Positions 52,563 to 62,450 of a stretch of 64,000 nt of DNA are shown piece by piece. This DNA comes from Mycteria americana (lineage: Eukaryota > Chordata > Aves > Ciconiiformes > Ciconiidae): positions 11,648,001 through 11,712,000 of the forward strand of contig NC_134382.1 of NCBI RefSeq assembly GCF_035582795.1, given 5' to 3'. The first letter of the stretch is position 1, and each line of letters begins with the position of its first letter. Below the pieces are notes generated by a model. The model ran no database searches. It was not told where the DNA came from and was given only the letters and a program-made list of their open reading frames with translations. The translations under genes were made by a program, and so were the position numbers.

Positions 52563-52985
52563 ATTAGTTTCCTCCCAAATGTGTCAGTCAATACGCTTGA
52601 GTGATGATTATTAAAACCACAAAAACGACACCCATCTTACAGCTCTGGACTCCTTCTGAACATGTATTCATCACACGTAAATGTCATTGGGCTACAGATC
52701 GTCTGCACTTCACGCTTTGACAAGACAGTGTGCTGAGACAGGGATGAGCTCTGAAAGAAAAAAGGTACAAGGTCATGGGGTTTTTGGTCTGTTTTTTTTT
52801 TGTGGGGGGCGTGTGTGTGTGTGTTTTAAAAAGAAGAGTGCAATGCTGAGTGGTGGCAGCCTGCAGAGCTCTCTTGCTGCCTGAGCTCTCCTTTTCTTCT
52901 CTTTCACTCCTCTTTCATGGCTGTAATTGTAATTTGGACAATTGTAGAGGAGCAGTTAAGTTACTTGCCTGTGTCGATGTGCTGG
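52563..52985. other. Spacer between two solo LTRs
   Basis: Ordinary sequence between the ATTAG and GCTGG duplications. It contains a (GT)n tract near 52810-52824 and no recognised gene. Confidence 0.5.
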
Positions 52986-53553
52986 TGTCCTGGTTTCAGC
53001 TGAGATAGGGTTAATTTTCTTTATAGTGGCTGGTATGGGACTATGTTTTGGATTTGTGCTGAAAACAGTGTTGACAATACAATGATGTTTTAGTTGTTGC
53101 TGCACTGGTCAAGGACTTTTCAGCTTCCCATGCTCTGCCAGGCACAGAAGAAGCTGGGAGGGGACACAGCTAGGATAGTTGATCCAAACTGACCAAAGGG
53201 CTATTCCATACCACATGACGTCATGCTCAGTATATAAAGCTGGGGAAGAAGAAGGAAGGAGGGAGGGCATTTGGAGTGATGGCGTTTGTCTTCCCAAGTA
53301 ACTGTTACGCGTGATGGAGCCCTGCTTTCCTGGAGATGGCTGAACACCTGCCTGCCCATGGGAAGTGGTGAATGAATTCCTTACTTTGCTTTGCTTGCGT
53401 GCGCGGCTTTTGCTTTACCTATTAAACTGTCTTTATCTCAACCCTTGAGTTTTCTTACTTTTGCTCTTCCAATTCTCTCCCCCATCCTATTGTGGGGGGA
53501 GTGAGCGAGTGGCAGCGTGGTGCTTAGTTCCCAGCTGGGGCTAAACCACAACA
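52986..53553 (+). mobile_element. Solo LTR of an avian ERV family (copy 3), different R/U5 subfamily
   Basis: Starts TGTCCTGGTTTCAGCTGAGA and ends GGGGCTAAACCACAACA. It is flanked by perfect GCTGG duplications (52981-52985 and 53554-53558). It keeps a TATA box (CAGTATATAAAGC, near 53229). Downstream of that its middle differs from copies 1 and 2, with GAAGAAGGAAGGAGGGAGGG in place of the GGGGGAGTTGGCTGG stretch, and then rejoins them at ATTAAACTGTCTTTATCTCAA. Confidence 0.92.
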
Positions 53554-54449
53554 GCTGGTAATCCCAGGAAGGTAAATGCTTGAAGCAGTAGTGAATAACT
53601 TGGCTGCAAGTGGAATTTCCGAAGGAAGAACAACAACAGGAAGCAAATAGCAAGTTACTAAACAATTTGCGTGGGTCAAACACGTTGAAGTTTTATTGCC
53701 AAACGTTGTTGGGCAGTATGTTCCAAGAAGCTATTTTTGGTAAACGTGAATTTTCAGGAAGTTCAGGGTCGTACGTGGCAAAACATGTCCATCTGTTTAT
53801 GCATGCTGCTATGTAAATGTCCAGCGGCAGGGCTGTTGTTCTCTGCTCTCGATACTGCCAAAGTAGCGCTGCGGTATTTAGACCCAACAGAGGGCTTTAG
53901 GAAGGGAAGGAGAATGCCGGTTTTCTGTGAGGGCTATGAATGCTGACCCTTTTCTCCGCTGCTTTCCCGTGCGCACGATGAAGCGGTTTTATTTTTCTCC
54001 CTTGTTCCTGGTCTAAATAGTTCTGAAGCTGTCGCTGCTGTGGGATTGCAAGTGGTGTTTCTAGGTTTTTGTGGGGTTCTAGTTACGGATCCCTTCTACT
54101 GTGGCAAGTGTCAAGATAAGGTTTTCAGTGTAAAGCTTCAGAAACTACATCCACTGAAATCAGCGTAGGTGGAACTGATGTTGCGCATGCAGCTGTGCTC
54201 GCAGGGATGCTCAGTGCCTCCTCATCGAAACGGCAAGGGGTGTGTGGCCATCCGGAGGGCTGTGCTCTGGGTCTGAGGGCGTGCCATCTTTTTGCTGTTG
54301 GAAGACGGACTAGAGCACGTGGCTGTGAAATGTCAGGACAGTCAAAAGCTGGGAGGGACCCTAAGCAGGCTTGGTGGCACAACTGCAGTTTGAGAAGGAC
54401 TTGACCGTTTGGAGAAACGGCCGGCAAAAAATCATTCCTTTTTTGCAAG

Positions 54450-57400
54450 GAGGCAGTTCACAAGGACAGATGGGTTGCTGTGCTCTTTCACAAAAATGCT
54501 CAACTTGGGATGTCTGGGGTGAGGAAGTCTTGACTGTATATAGGCTTCGGAAAATGTACATAGGTATGCGTGTGCGTCACCTGCGTGTATCTATGAAAGG
54601 GGTTCTAGTGAAACCAAAGCTGCCCGTGAGTCAAAAAAAGGCATGGTTGTCTTAAAAAGTGCAAAAGCTCTAGCGGCCTGTATCATCAACCGTAGCAAAG
54701 ATGAAGCAAAACACTTTTTCCTCCACTCAGTTGTAGTCTTCACCAACCTTCACAAAAAAAGGAAGCTTTAGATTCCTACCCGGCTTTATGCTAAAGGTTT
54801 TTTTTCCTCTCTCAGCAGAATGTCAGCTGCCACCATTTTGCCGTGTTCGCCCTTTCTTCTGCCAGGAAAGTACAAGACGGATGGAAAAGCTCCGTAGTGG
54901 TCTGCAAGTACACGGTATGCCTATGATGTGTGCCTGCGTTTTTCCTAAGGTACTCGTAGCGTGGACTTTGAAGGTAACATGAAGAATGTGCCAACTCTCC
55001 TTCTATAGTTTTTCTATGAAGTATTTCAACACAAATACTACAAATAGAATAAGGCGTGTTCTGGAGCATGCCTATGCAAAGCTGACTTCCCTTCGTTTCT
55101 TTTCTCTTCCTGAAAGCGTAATCTTCTGTTTCTGTGCGCTTATGATTAAATGATACTGTGAAAATAATTTTGTACTACAAGAGGAAAGAAACTGTTGGGA
55201 AGAGTTCAGCTGTTCAGAAGAAAGAGCCTTTGTTTTCATGGTAAAAGCTTTCTGCTTTTTCAGTCAGTAAGTTTTTGAAATATCTTCTAGCAGTACTTGA
55301 AAAACCTTACTGCGATCCTAGCATCTGTACTAAAAGCTGTCAAGGTCAAAGAAGAGATGTGGACAAAACGGGACAAATGGGCGTCGCTTCCGTGTGTTTT
55401 CCAGGCTTTCCCAAGAAGCATTAGCAGCCTTGCAACTACCACCAGTGAGTCCTGATGTGGTTTTGGTGAGTTACTGCTTCAATAGGGTCCTTTTTCCTGA
55501 AGCTACAGTGTGTAATTTTTGGCTTCAGTTGGAAAGCGATTTTCCCGACTGGAAATCCTTCTCATTCAAAGAAGTTGTGTTTGATGAACTTCCCATCGGA
55601 GCGTCTGTACGTGCCAGTAGAAGTCATCAGCAACAAGACTTGTCACTCTCTTCTTAAAAAAAAAAAAAAAAAAGTTCAATTTCCTTCCAAGGACCGAAAC
55701 GCAGCACGTCTTCCAAAAGTTGATGGCATCGCTGGTCTTTGGCTCTCAGTTGTAACAGCCGAGATATGATAAAAAGGCATTCCTCTGCATGCTTCAGTAC
55801 AGCCAAAAGCATTAGCAAATCTGCCAGTCCCTTTTGGTAGCCTGATGTATTGCAGTACTGGGGATTTGATATCTGCGTGTCCGTCTGTCCCCTCCCGCCC
55901 AATGAAACCATCTGGGGGATCTCTTATCTCACTGACTTTTCTATCATAACTGAAACTTTAAACAGAAGCTAAAATTGTGTCATTTACAAAGTGACTGGCA
56001 CTGTTTAAACTGTAACTGCCCAATAGCTGTGGCATACAATTTATGAGGTGTATTTCAGCAGTTGGGTATTTGTTCTCCTTGTTTCGAGAGAGAGGCAACT
56101 GAATGTTATGGGGTTTTCCCCAGTATTTTGACGGAGTGCTTTGCAGTACTTTATTTCTACCTCTCGTTCCATGGAGCGTTTCCCTGGAGCTTCAGTAGCG
56201 TCTCTCTTGGGCAGCGCAGCTGGCCAGATGTCCCTCCTAGTTACATACCCCCCCCTCCCCAGTCCCATTATAACCGTTCATTTTGGAGATAGATGATTTA
56301 ATGGTATCCCAGCTGTGCAAGTTAAATGAATGCAAAAGGAAACTCAAATGCTTTTATCGTGTAAGTATTGTTGTTGGATGTGTATAAACATACGCCCACC
56401 TTTTTAGTGTAGAGTGAATTACTGAGATTTGTTCTTTATTTCCCATGTTACTCTCTAAAGTTTTACACTTCCCTTTCAGCTTTCTGGACCGAGCAAGCGA
56501 GACGTGCAGCAGCAGCGCGAGGGCTGCAGCCGTTGTGGTGGATCCGTAAGCGTAGGTTCTGATGACGGTCTGACCTTGTCCTGCAGCCTCACAGGGTTGT
56601 CTGTGAAGAAGGTGTTGAAAATCGACTTTGAGCCACAGAGCGGCAGCATCCAGCACTTGGAAATGTGCTACCGCGCATGCGTGGCTCCCCACCTGAGGTA
56701 CCGACATTTGGTCGTTGGGCGGGTCGGAAGCTGGAACTGCAGCTCGGCACCGCGCATGCGTGTGCGCGCACAAGCGGAGCTGTAATCCTGGAGTGGAGTC
56801 CTGGCATCCAGCTCTGCTCTCACACGCTGGCAGTCATCAGCAAGTAAAAATTCTGGGCTTGGCTTTGGCATTGTCCTGTAAGGGAGAGCTCTGGGTCTGG
56901 ATGTCAGTTGCTTCTTTGCTGTGGAATATTTGTGTTTTTCAGAAATCATTCCAAATAGAACTGGGTGGGTGGGGCAGGGCAGAGTAAGGGTCTTTGCAGG
57001 GACCTGGGAAGTAAAGTCTTGAACGTAGAAAAGCTTAAAGCATTTGCTGTACAGGAGGTTTCTCTGTACCTGCTACATCCATTGCTTATTAGCAGTGACT
57101 GATGTTTGTAAGAATACCGTGTAGAAGTGTGAACATTCATTAGTGCACTAAAACTGCTTTGGTTCTGTGTAGAAAGCAGAGGAACTACAAAACAATGTCG
57201 TGTGTTGTGTCCCCCTCCCCCTTTCTTTTTTCTTTTTGTTAAACGTACCGTGTTTGCAGGGCCTTAGCTTTCTATAGCCAGACTGGCAAAGCTTCCCAAC
57301 CTCTGTTCCCCTGCAGTCACCAAAAGTCTCCAATAGTTGCCAGGATGGTGAGTTAGTTTTGGGCTTCTAGTCCTCCATTCCACCATTGTTTTAGTCAGAT

Positions 57401-58312
57401 CCTGAATTCTGCTCAGTTAAAGACTCACGAGAATTACTTAAAATTTGCATTTGGAAGTCATGCTTCAAACAATGAATTTCCAACAAAATTTTTTTTTTTA
57501 TGCTAGTCAAGGCACTCCTGTAATACTGGAGCAAAATGACATTTTTAGTGGTTGTTGAATCTCAGAGTGATAACATAGGCACCCCTGTTTGAGCCCTTAC
57601 CGCAACCATTGCAATGTTTGTTGACACGCTGCTCGGTTCTTTTCTAAAGGTGTGTAGCTGTGGGAGGTGCGTTATTCCCAAGGTGCTACGGCGCCGATGC
57701 TCTGGCTGTTGGCAGGAATGGGCAAAGCGGAAGGCTGTGTGGCTAGGGGAGAATGGCGTGGACGTGCGACTGCTCTCTCTGTTGCACCAGAATTTTGACG
57801 GCTGGGTTGGGCTGCTAAATCGATGGAACGACTGGAAGAAACTTCAGAAAAGTGAGTACTCTACTATCTTTATCTTTTAAAGTCATTGTCTTTCTACAGG
57901 CCCCTGTCCACGGCTTAGCTATTTGATTTGCGTGAAACAGACCCAGAATTTTGCTTTAAGTGGTGTTCTGATTCGCTGAAATTCCCCGTAGGTAGAGAGC
58001 AAGAATTACAAATGTTGCTTGGTGGTTGAAGTTCTCAGGGTTTCTGTGAAAGCTAACTTGCCAGAATGAGTAGGAAGCAGCCTGAATTCCAGTAGAGATA
58101 CTGCATAAAAGGTCCTTTTCTTGACAGGAAAAGAGCTTCACGAAACATCGGCACGGTTTGCCGTAGGGCCTCCGACATACTTGTTCAGTCATCGTGGGCT
58201 TTGTGCCATTCCCGCAGGCACAATCTTGAACAAATTTTGTACGGCAGCCGGTATCTTAGCTTACTTTCTATCTCGCGCTTGGTTGCTTGTACCTGCTCAA
58301 AACTTAATGTAG
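54450..58312 (+). pseudogene. Second copy of the unrecognised E gene, probably inactive
   Basis: Counterparts of all nine exons are present: 54450-54518, 54819-54914, 55140-55240, 55405-55431, 55529-55606, 56480-56545, 57260-57347, 57650-57851 and 58128-58312. Exon 3 has lost its acceptor (GTGCAG to GTGCGC) and has a TGA at its second codon (55143-55145). Exon 4 has lost its donor (GTAAGT to GCAACT). The exons after it stay open and close to copy 1, with few replacements (for example arginine to cysteine in exon 7 and leucine to arginine in exon 9), and end at TAG 58310-58312. A truncated or alternatively spliced product cannot be excluded. Its first exon has a better donor (GTGAGG) than copy 1. 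Confidence 0.6.
56620..56765. repeat. Residual minisatellite unit in E2
   Basis: It contains GAGCGGCAGCATCCAGCACTT, TACCGCGCATGCGTGGCTCC and CACCTGAGGTACCGACATTT. These correspond to the last units of the E1 array (35589-35690). E1 thus expanded, or E2 contracted, at the same intronic position. Confidence 0.8.
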
Positions 58313-58956
58313 TAGTGTCAAAGGGACCTACAGGAAAATGTCCTCAACTCGTGCTGGTAGGGCAAGCCCGCTGTAGTTGATAAAATCGGAAAATAGCACG
58401 ATGTTTTGAAGAATTTGCCTTGCGAGGACAAGGGCTGTCTCCTGGTAGGCAGCTGAATTGTGTGACTGATTCCACCGGTCCACTCTGGCGCTTGAAGGAG
58501 GCAGTCCCTAAGCCAATGCAATCTTAAATGGGGGTCGTTTGGGGGTTTTTAATCATTTCTTAGGGGTATGAGGCTTGTGTGGGTGTTTAGCTTGTCCTGT
58601 TCTTTCTGTTCCTAATTCTGAACCCACTGACTGGCATAAAAGAACGGTCGTGTTGTAGTCTGACAGTGTCATCCACCAGGAGCTGGTGGAAGGCCAGGGC
58701 TAATGTAAAGATGATAAGGAGGATTGAGGCTGGAAAGTGGAATGTCGAAACAAGAATTACTGTCCTTGGGAGAGAAGCACATCCTGAAGAAATAGGTAAG
58801 CTAATTAAAATGTTTTGGGAACCATCTGAAACAATTAGGAGTGTGATAAGAAGCACCCTCACGCAAACTATCCTCCTTATAATACTAAAAGTCACACCCC
58901 TTGAGCTGGAGACCCCGGTCCAAGCAGAGAGCCCTCACCTCTGAGCGTGTGCAGCA

Positions 58957-59214
58957 TGTTAAAGTAGCACTGTAGCTTTAAGTTGAAATAAGAGAAATGT
59001 AGACCAATAGAAATCTGCTTTGTGTAATTACTTATGTATATGCATAGCTAGACTGTATAAATACTGTACTTGTATGAGCGAACTTTGTGCTAGCTTTGTG
59101 GAGCTACCGCCTAGCACCCATCTCTGCGCAGACATGAAATAATAATACTTCTGCCCTGTGTGTATATTGGCGTCCCGCACACCGGGTAACCGACCTCACA
59201 CTTGTGGGGTAACA
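58957..59214 (+). mobile_element. LTR copy at the end of E2, without attached retroviral sequence
   Basis: Homologous to 37918-38175. The polyadenylation hexamer of copy 1 (AATAAA) is AATAATAAT here. Sequence after the terminal CA departs at once from copy 1, and block C follows about 40 bases later, so no gag-like sequence remains. It may be a solo LTR or the edge of the duplication. Confidence 0.6.
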
Positions 59215-59252
59215 GTGTGACAAAAATTAAATTAATAGTTGGGACTGCCACG

Positions 59253-60310
59253 CTAGTGCTGCGCTTGTGCACTATACTGTGGTCGCCGCTGTACGGGGCC
59301 ATGGACCCTCCGGCATGCTCTCGATGGCGGTGCATGCGCTGTGCCCGGGAGCAGCATGGCGGTGCTCTGGTTGCAGGCTCCGGCGGCGGATGAGGGGTGG
59401 GGCCACCGGTGAGGCGAGCGAGCCCCTTCAGTGGGTGCAGGGCTGTCTCCTGGCTGCCTGGGCGTGGCAGGATGGGCAGCTTCCAAGCTTCCACCAGCTT
59501 CCAAGCTTCCAGCACCTCCCCTGAAGCCTTTCCCGTAGCCCCAGGCCGTCCCCAAGCCCTGTTGGGAAGGCAGCGAGCTGGCCCTCGAATGCGCTGGACT
59601 GTCCCTTAATGTGGGTGCCGTTAGCAGCCGTGCGGGAAAGGGGCGGCATCTCCAGAAGCCCCTGCAGAAGGGGAGGCTTCAGCCAGGGGCGGTCTGTGGT
59701 AATAACGGTGGCTGCTGCTGCTTCTTTCCCTCACCCAGAGGCTGCGCTGAGGCCGCGGTTGTCCCTTCCTCCCCTGGGGCTGCCGGTGATGGTACCCGCC
59801 TCAGGCTTGCGTGGGTTGTCTCTGCCTGACCTCGCTCTCCTCGCGGCATGGGGGCGAAAAGGGACGGGCGGAGTGCTTGCTGGCTGTGGACAGGAGCTGC
59901 TGCGGCTGAAGCTGCAGAGGCCAGAGACGGGTAAAGAAGAAGAAATCGAATGCCGGCCAGCCAGCAGCTGCCTCCTGCTGCAGGCAAGAGAGAGCCTGCC
60001 TCTCCGGGTGGGAAAGGATCCCTCCTCATAGTCTGCAGCAGGCCAGGCCACCAGCGTGCACCGCAGGGTCTGTATACTTAACCCAAAGCGCGTTATGGCC
60101 ATGTAGTGCACGAGCGAGCGAGGCTACGTGTCTAGGAAGTCTCGTCTTATAAGAGCTGTAAGACACTCGTGTATTTTCTTAGGTGGAGGACAGCCAAGCA
60201 ACCAGAGTTACAGAAGAGGAAGGGAGGAGGGAAGGAGAAAGAAGTGTCTGAACAGGCAAATTCTTCCTGCAGCGCTGAGAGCGAGAGCTGTGGTGAGTCC
60301 TGGGCCCTTG
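59253..60310 (+). promoter_or_regulatory. Block C, third copy of the CpG-rich promoter/exon module
   Basis: Matches 25440-26460 with indels: GACCCTCCGGC..GCTCTCGATGG near 59300; the AGGCTGCGCTGAGGC exon-like start near 59740; the donor position near 60009, here GTGGGA rather than GTGAGG; the TATTTTCTTAG acceptor at 60181; and GCTGTG/GTGAGT at 60292. Because C starts inside the A homology, the ZNF143-type sites are missing. A weakened first donor also suggests decay. Confidence 0.5.
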
Positions 60311-60772
60311 GGGCCCTGTTTCCCCTCTTGTTTCCCCTGTACCCCTGCCTCTCCCCTGGCCCCTTCTTTTTTCCACGCTGCAACAAATTTTTTTTGTGCT
60401 TCCCTGTATGTCTCCTCTTCTCTCTATTCTTGCGTCCTGCTCCCTTTCCCTCTTTTTTTTTTTCCCCATCCCCTTGTCTCTGTCCTGCACCCATTGCTGT
60501 TTTTTCCTTTTCCATCCCTTTGTTGTGATTTGCATCTCTCTCTCTTTTCCCCACAATTGCTCTGGCCTGTTCCCTGGTGTTCTCTTCCTCTCTGCTCCCG
60601 TATGTGCCGCTGTGTCCCTGCCTTCCTAGCTCTCTCTTTCCTTCTCTTTCTGTCTCTATCCCTTTGTCTTGCTCACTGTCACTGGTTTGTTTCATTCTGT
60701 ATCTCACGGTCCCTGTCCTCCTTCCTGTTCATCTCTGACTCTCTCTGACCTTTTTCTGCTGCTCCCTGGCCC
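60310..60772 (+). repeat. Pyrimidine-rich minisatellite (array 6, block C)
   Basis: C/T-rich sequence matching the start of array 2 (26460-26915) almost word for word, ending in a poly-C run near 60769-60780. Block homology ends here. Confidence 0.7.
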
Positions 60773-60779
60773 CCCCCCC

Positions 60780-61590
60780 CGTTCTGGTTTTTCTTATGCC
60801 ATTGCTTATGGCAATCCTAGAGCCTAAAAGCATGAGTGCTTCTTGATTTGATTTGGGGTGGGCGTGAGGGTATGTTTTTTTTTTTCCTTGCTGTATTGGT
60901 GTGATGACATAGAGGAGAGGATGGTTTATTCCTTTTTCTGCGGTCGGTGGAGTTGAAACCTAAATCGGCGAGTCTGTGGTCTTTGGCTAGTTTTCTTAAT
61001 GTTATAGGTGTGAGAGCGCTCGGGGCCTTTGGTCAGGAGACTGCGTTATTTGTGACAAGTATGTGTTAGCAAAAGTGTGCAACATTGCTTGTGGACAGAA
61101 AGAACCAAGTGCAGCCCAGCTCCAGAATTTGCTCTGTGTAGCCAGAAAATGGCTGGCTTAATCTTGCTCAAATCTTGGATTACTTGTTGGTCATTGCCAG
61201 TGGTTGCTTTTATTCTTAGGAGAAAATTGCCAAAGACTTTGGTGAAAAATGGCTTTCCCAAGTGTTTGGAGGAGATGAAAGAACCCGAAACTACTAATTC
61301 TGATAAACCCGTAAGTATGTGAGGCTGTATGAAGCTCACGGCTGTAACCAGCCAGTAGCTTCCATTGATATGGGGCAATCCCAAGCACAAATACAGGCTG
61401 GGTGGAGAATGGATTGAGAGCAGCCCTGAGGAGAAGTGTAGGAGGCCAGTACACCAATGACCTTGATTTAATAAACACATCTCTGAACTGAGATCATGTG
61501 CGAGGGGCCCAGAGGAAAAAAGGAAAACAAGAAACGCAGAAGAAGAAGCAAAAGAATGCAGAAGAAGGAACAACAAGATAACTATAAGCC
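60780..61590 (+). other. Unassigned region with one exon-like segment (61220-61310)
   Basis: The segment 61220-61310 has an acceptor (GCTTTTATTCTTAG) and a perfect donor (CCC/GTAAGT), and two open frames. One of them (KTLVKNGFPK..EMKEPETTNSDKP) joins in phase to a second exon-like segment at 62570-62649. No family is recognised. If real, the LTR and CR1 copies in between lie in its intron. Confidence 0.3.
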
Positions 61591-61593
61591 AAT

Positions 61594-61745
61594 GAAATAT
61601 TGTGTGATAAAAGTTATAGAGCCAATTAGATGGTTAGAATAAGCGCGTGCATTGCGCGTGCTTCGCGTGGACCGGTCGGGATGAGTATAAAAAAGAGTGC
61701 TGTCAGGTAAATAAAGGTCCCCCCTACTATCAGCACCGGAGTCCA
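61594..61745 (+). mobile_element. LTR-like fragment abutting the CR1
   Basis: A compact set of promoter signals: CCAATTAG near 61624, TATAAAAAAG near 61686 and AATAAAGG near 61711. It ends in CACCGGAGTCCATGTCTCACT, all just upstream of the CR1 remnant. The family is not recognised and the ends are uncertain. Confidence 0.4.
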
Positions 61746-61749
61746 TGTC

Positions 61750-62450
61750 TCACTCCCTTCAGAGAAGGGCTTGGGGGTGTTGGTTGATGAGAAGCTCAAC
61801 ATGACCCAGCAACATGTGCTCGCAGCCCAGAAAGCCCACCGTCTCCTGGGCCGCATAAAAAAAAAACGTGACCAGCAGTCGAGGGAGGTGATTCTCCCCC
61901 TCTGCTCCGCTCTCGGGAGACCCCACCTGAAGTACTGTGTCCAGCTCTGGGGCCCCCAACTTAAGAAGGACATGGGCCTGTTGGAGCGAGTTCAGAGGAG
62001 GGCCACGAAGATGATCAGAGGGCTGGAGCACCTCTTCTATGAAGACAGGCTGAGAGAGTTGGGGTTGTTCAGCCTGGAGAAGAGAAGGCTCCGGGGAGAC
62101 CTTATAGCAGCCTTCCAGTACCTGCAGCGGCTCTACAAGCAAGCTGGAGAGGGGCTCTTTACAAGGGCACGTAGTGACAGGACAAGGGGTAATGGCTTTA
62201 AACTGAAAGAGGGTAGATTTAGATTAGATGTAAGGAAGACGTTCTTAACTATGAGGGTGGTGAGGCACTGGAACAGGTTGCCCAGAGAAGTTGCGGATGC
62301 CCCATCCCTGGAAGTGTTCAAGGTCAGGTTGGATGGGGCTTTGAGCAACCTGGTCTGGTGGAAGGTGTCTCTGCCCATGGCAGGGGGGTTGGAACTAGTT
62401 GATCTTTAAGGTGCCTTCCAACCCAAACCATTCTGTGATTCTATGATATT
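61750..62450 (+). mobile_element. CR1 LINE, 5'-truncated, with the end of ORF2
   Basis: The open frame to 62409 is the C-terminal part of the CR1 reverse transcriptase. Clear matches to the remembered family are SREVILPLCSALGRPHLKYC, LLERVQRRATKMIRG, EDRLRELGLFSLEKRRLRGD and RTRGNGFKLKEGRFRLDVRK. The 3' end reads GTGATTCTATGATAT, the usual CR1 tail. The frame is still open for about 210 codons, which suggests a fairly young copy, but it lacks the endonuclease and most of the polymerase and cannot be active. Confidence 0.95.

Larger units (their letters stand above)
53656..59217 (+). repeat. Segmental duplication E, copy 2
   Basis: Matches 30006-38180. It lacks the 33.0-35.6 kb stretch of copy 1 but keeps roughly one minisatellite unit at about 56620-56760. 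It stops just after the LTR, where block C begins instead of the gag-pro remnant. Differences from copy 1 are scattered substitutions and homopolymer length changes. Confidence 0.9.
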
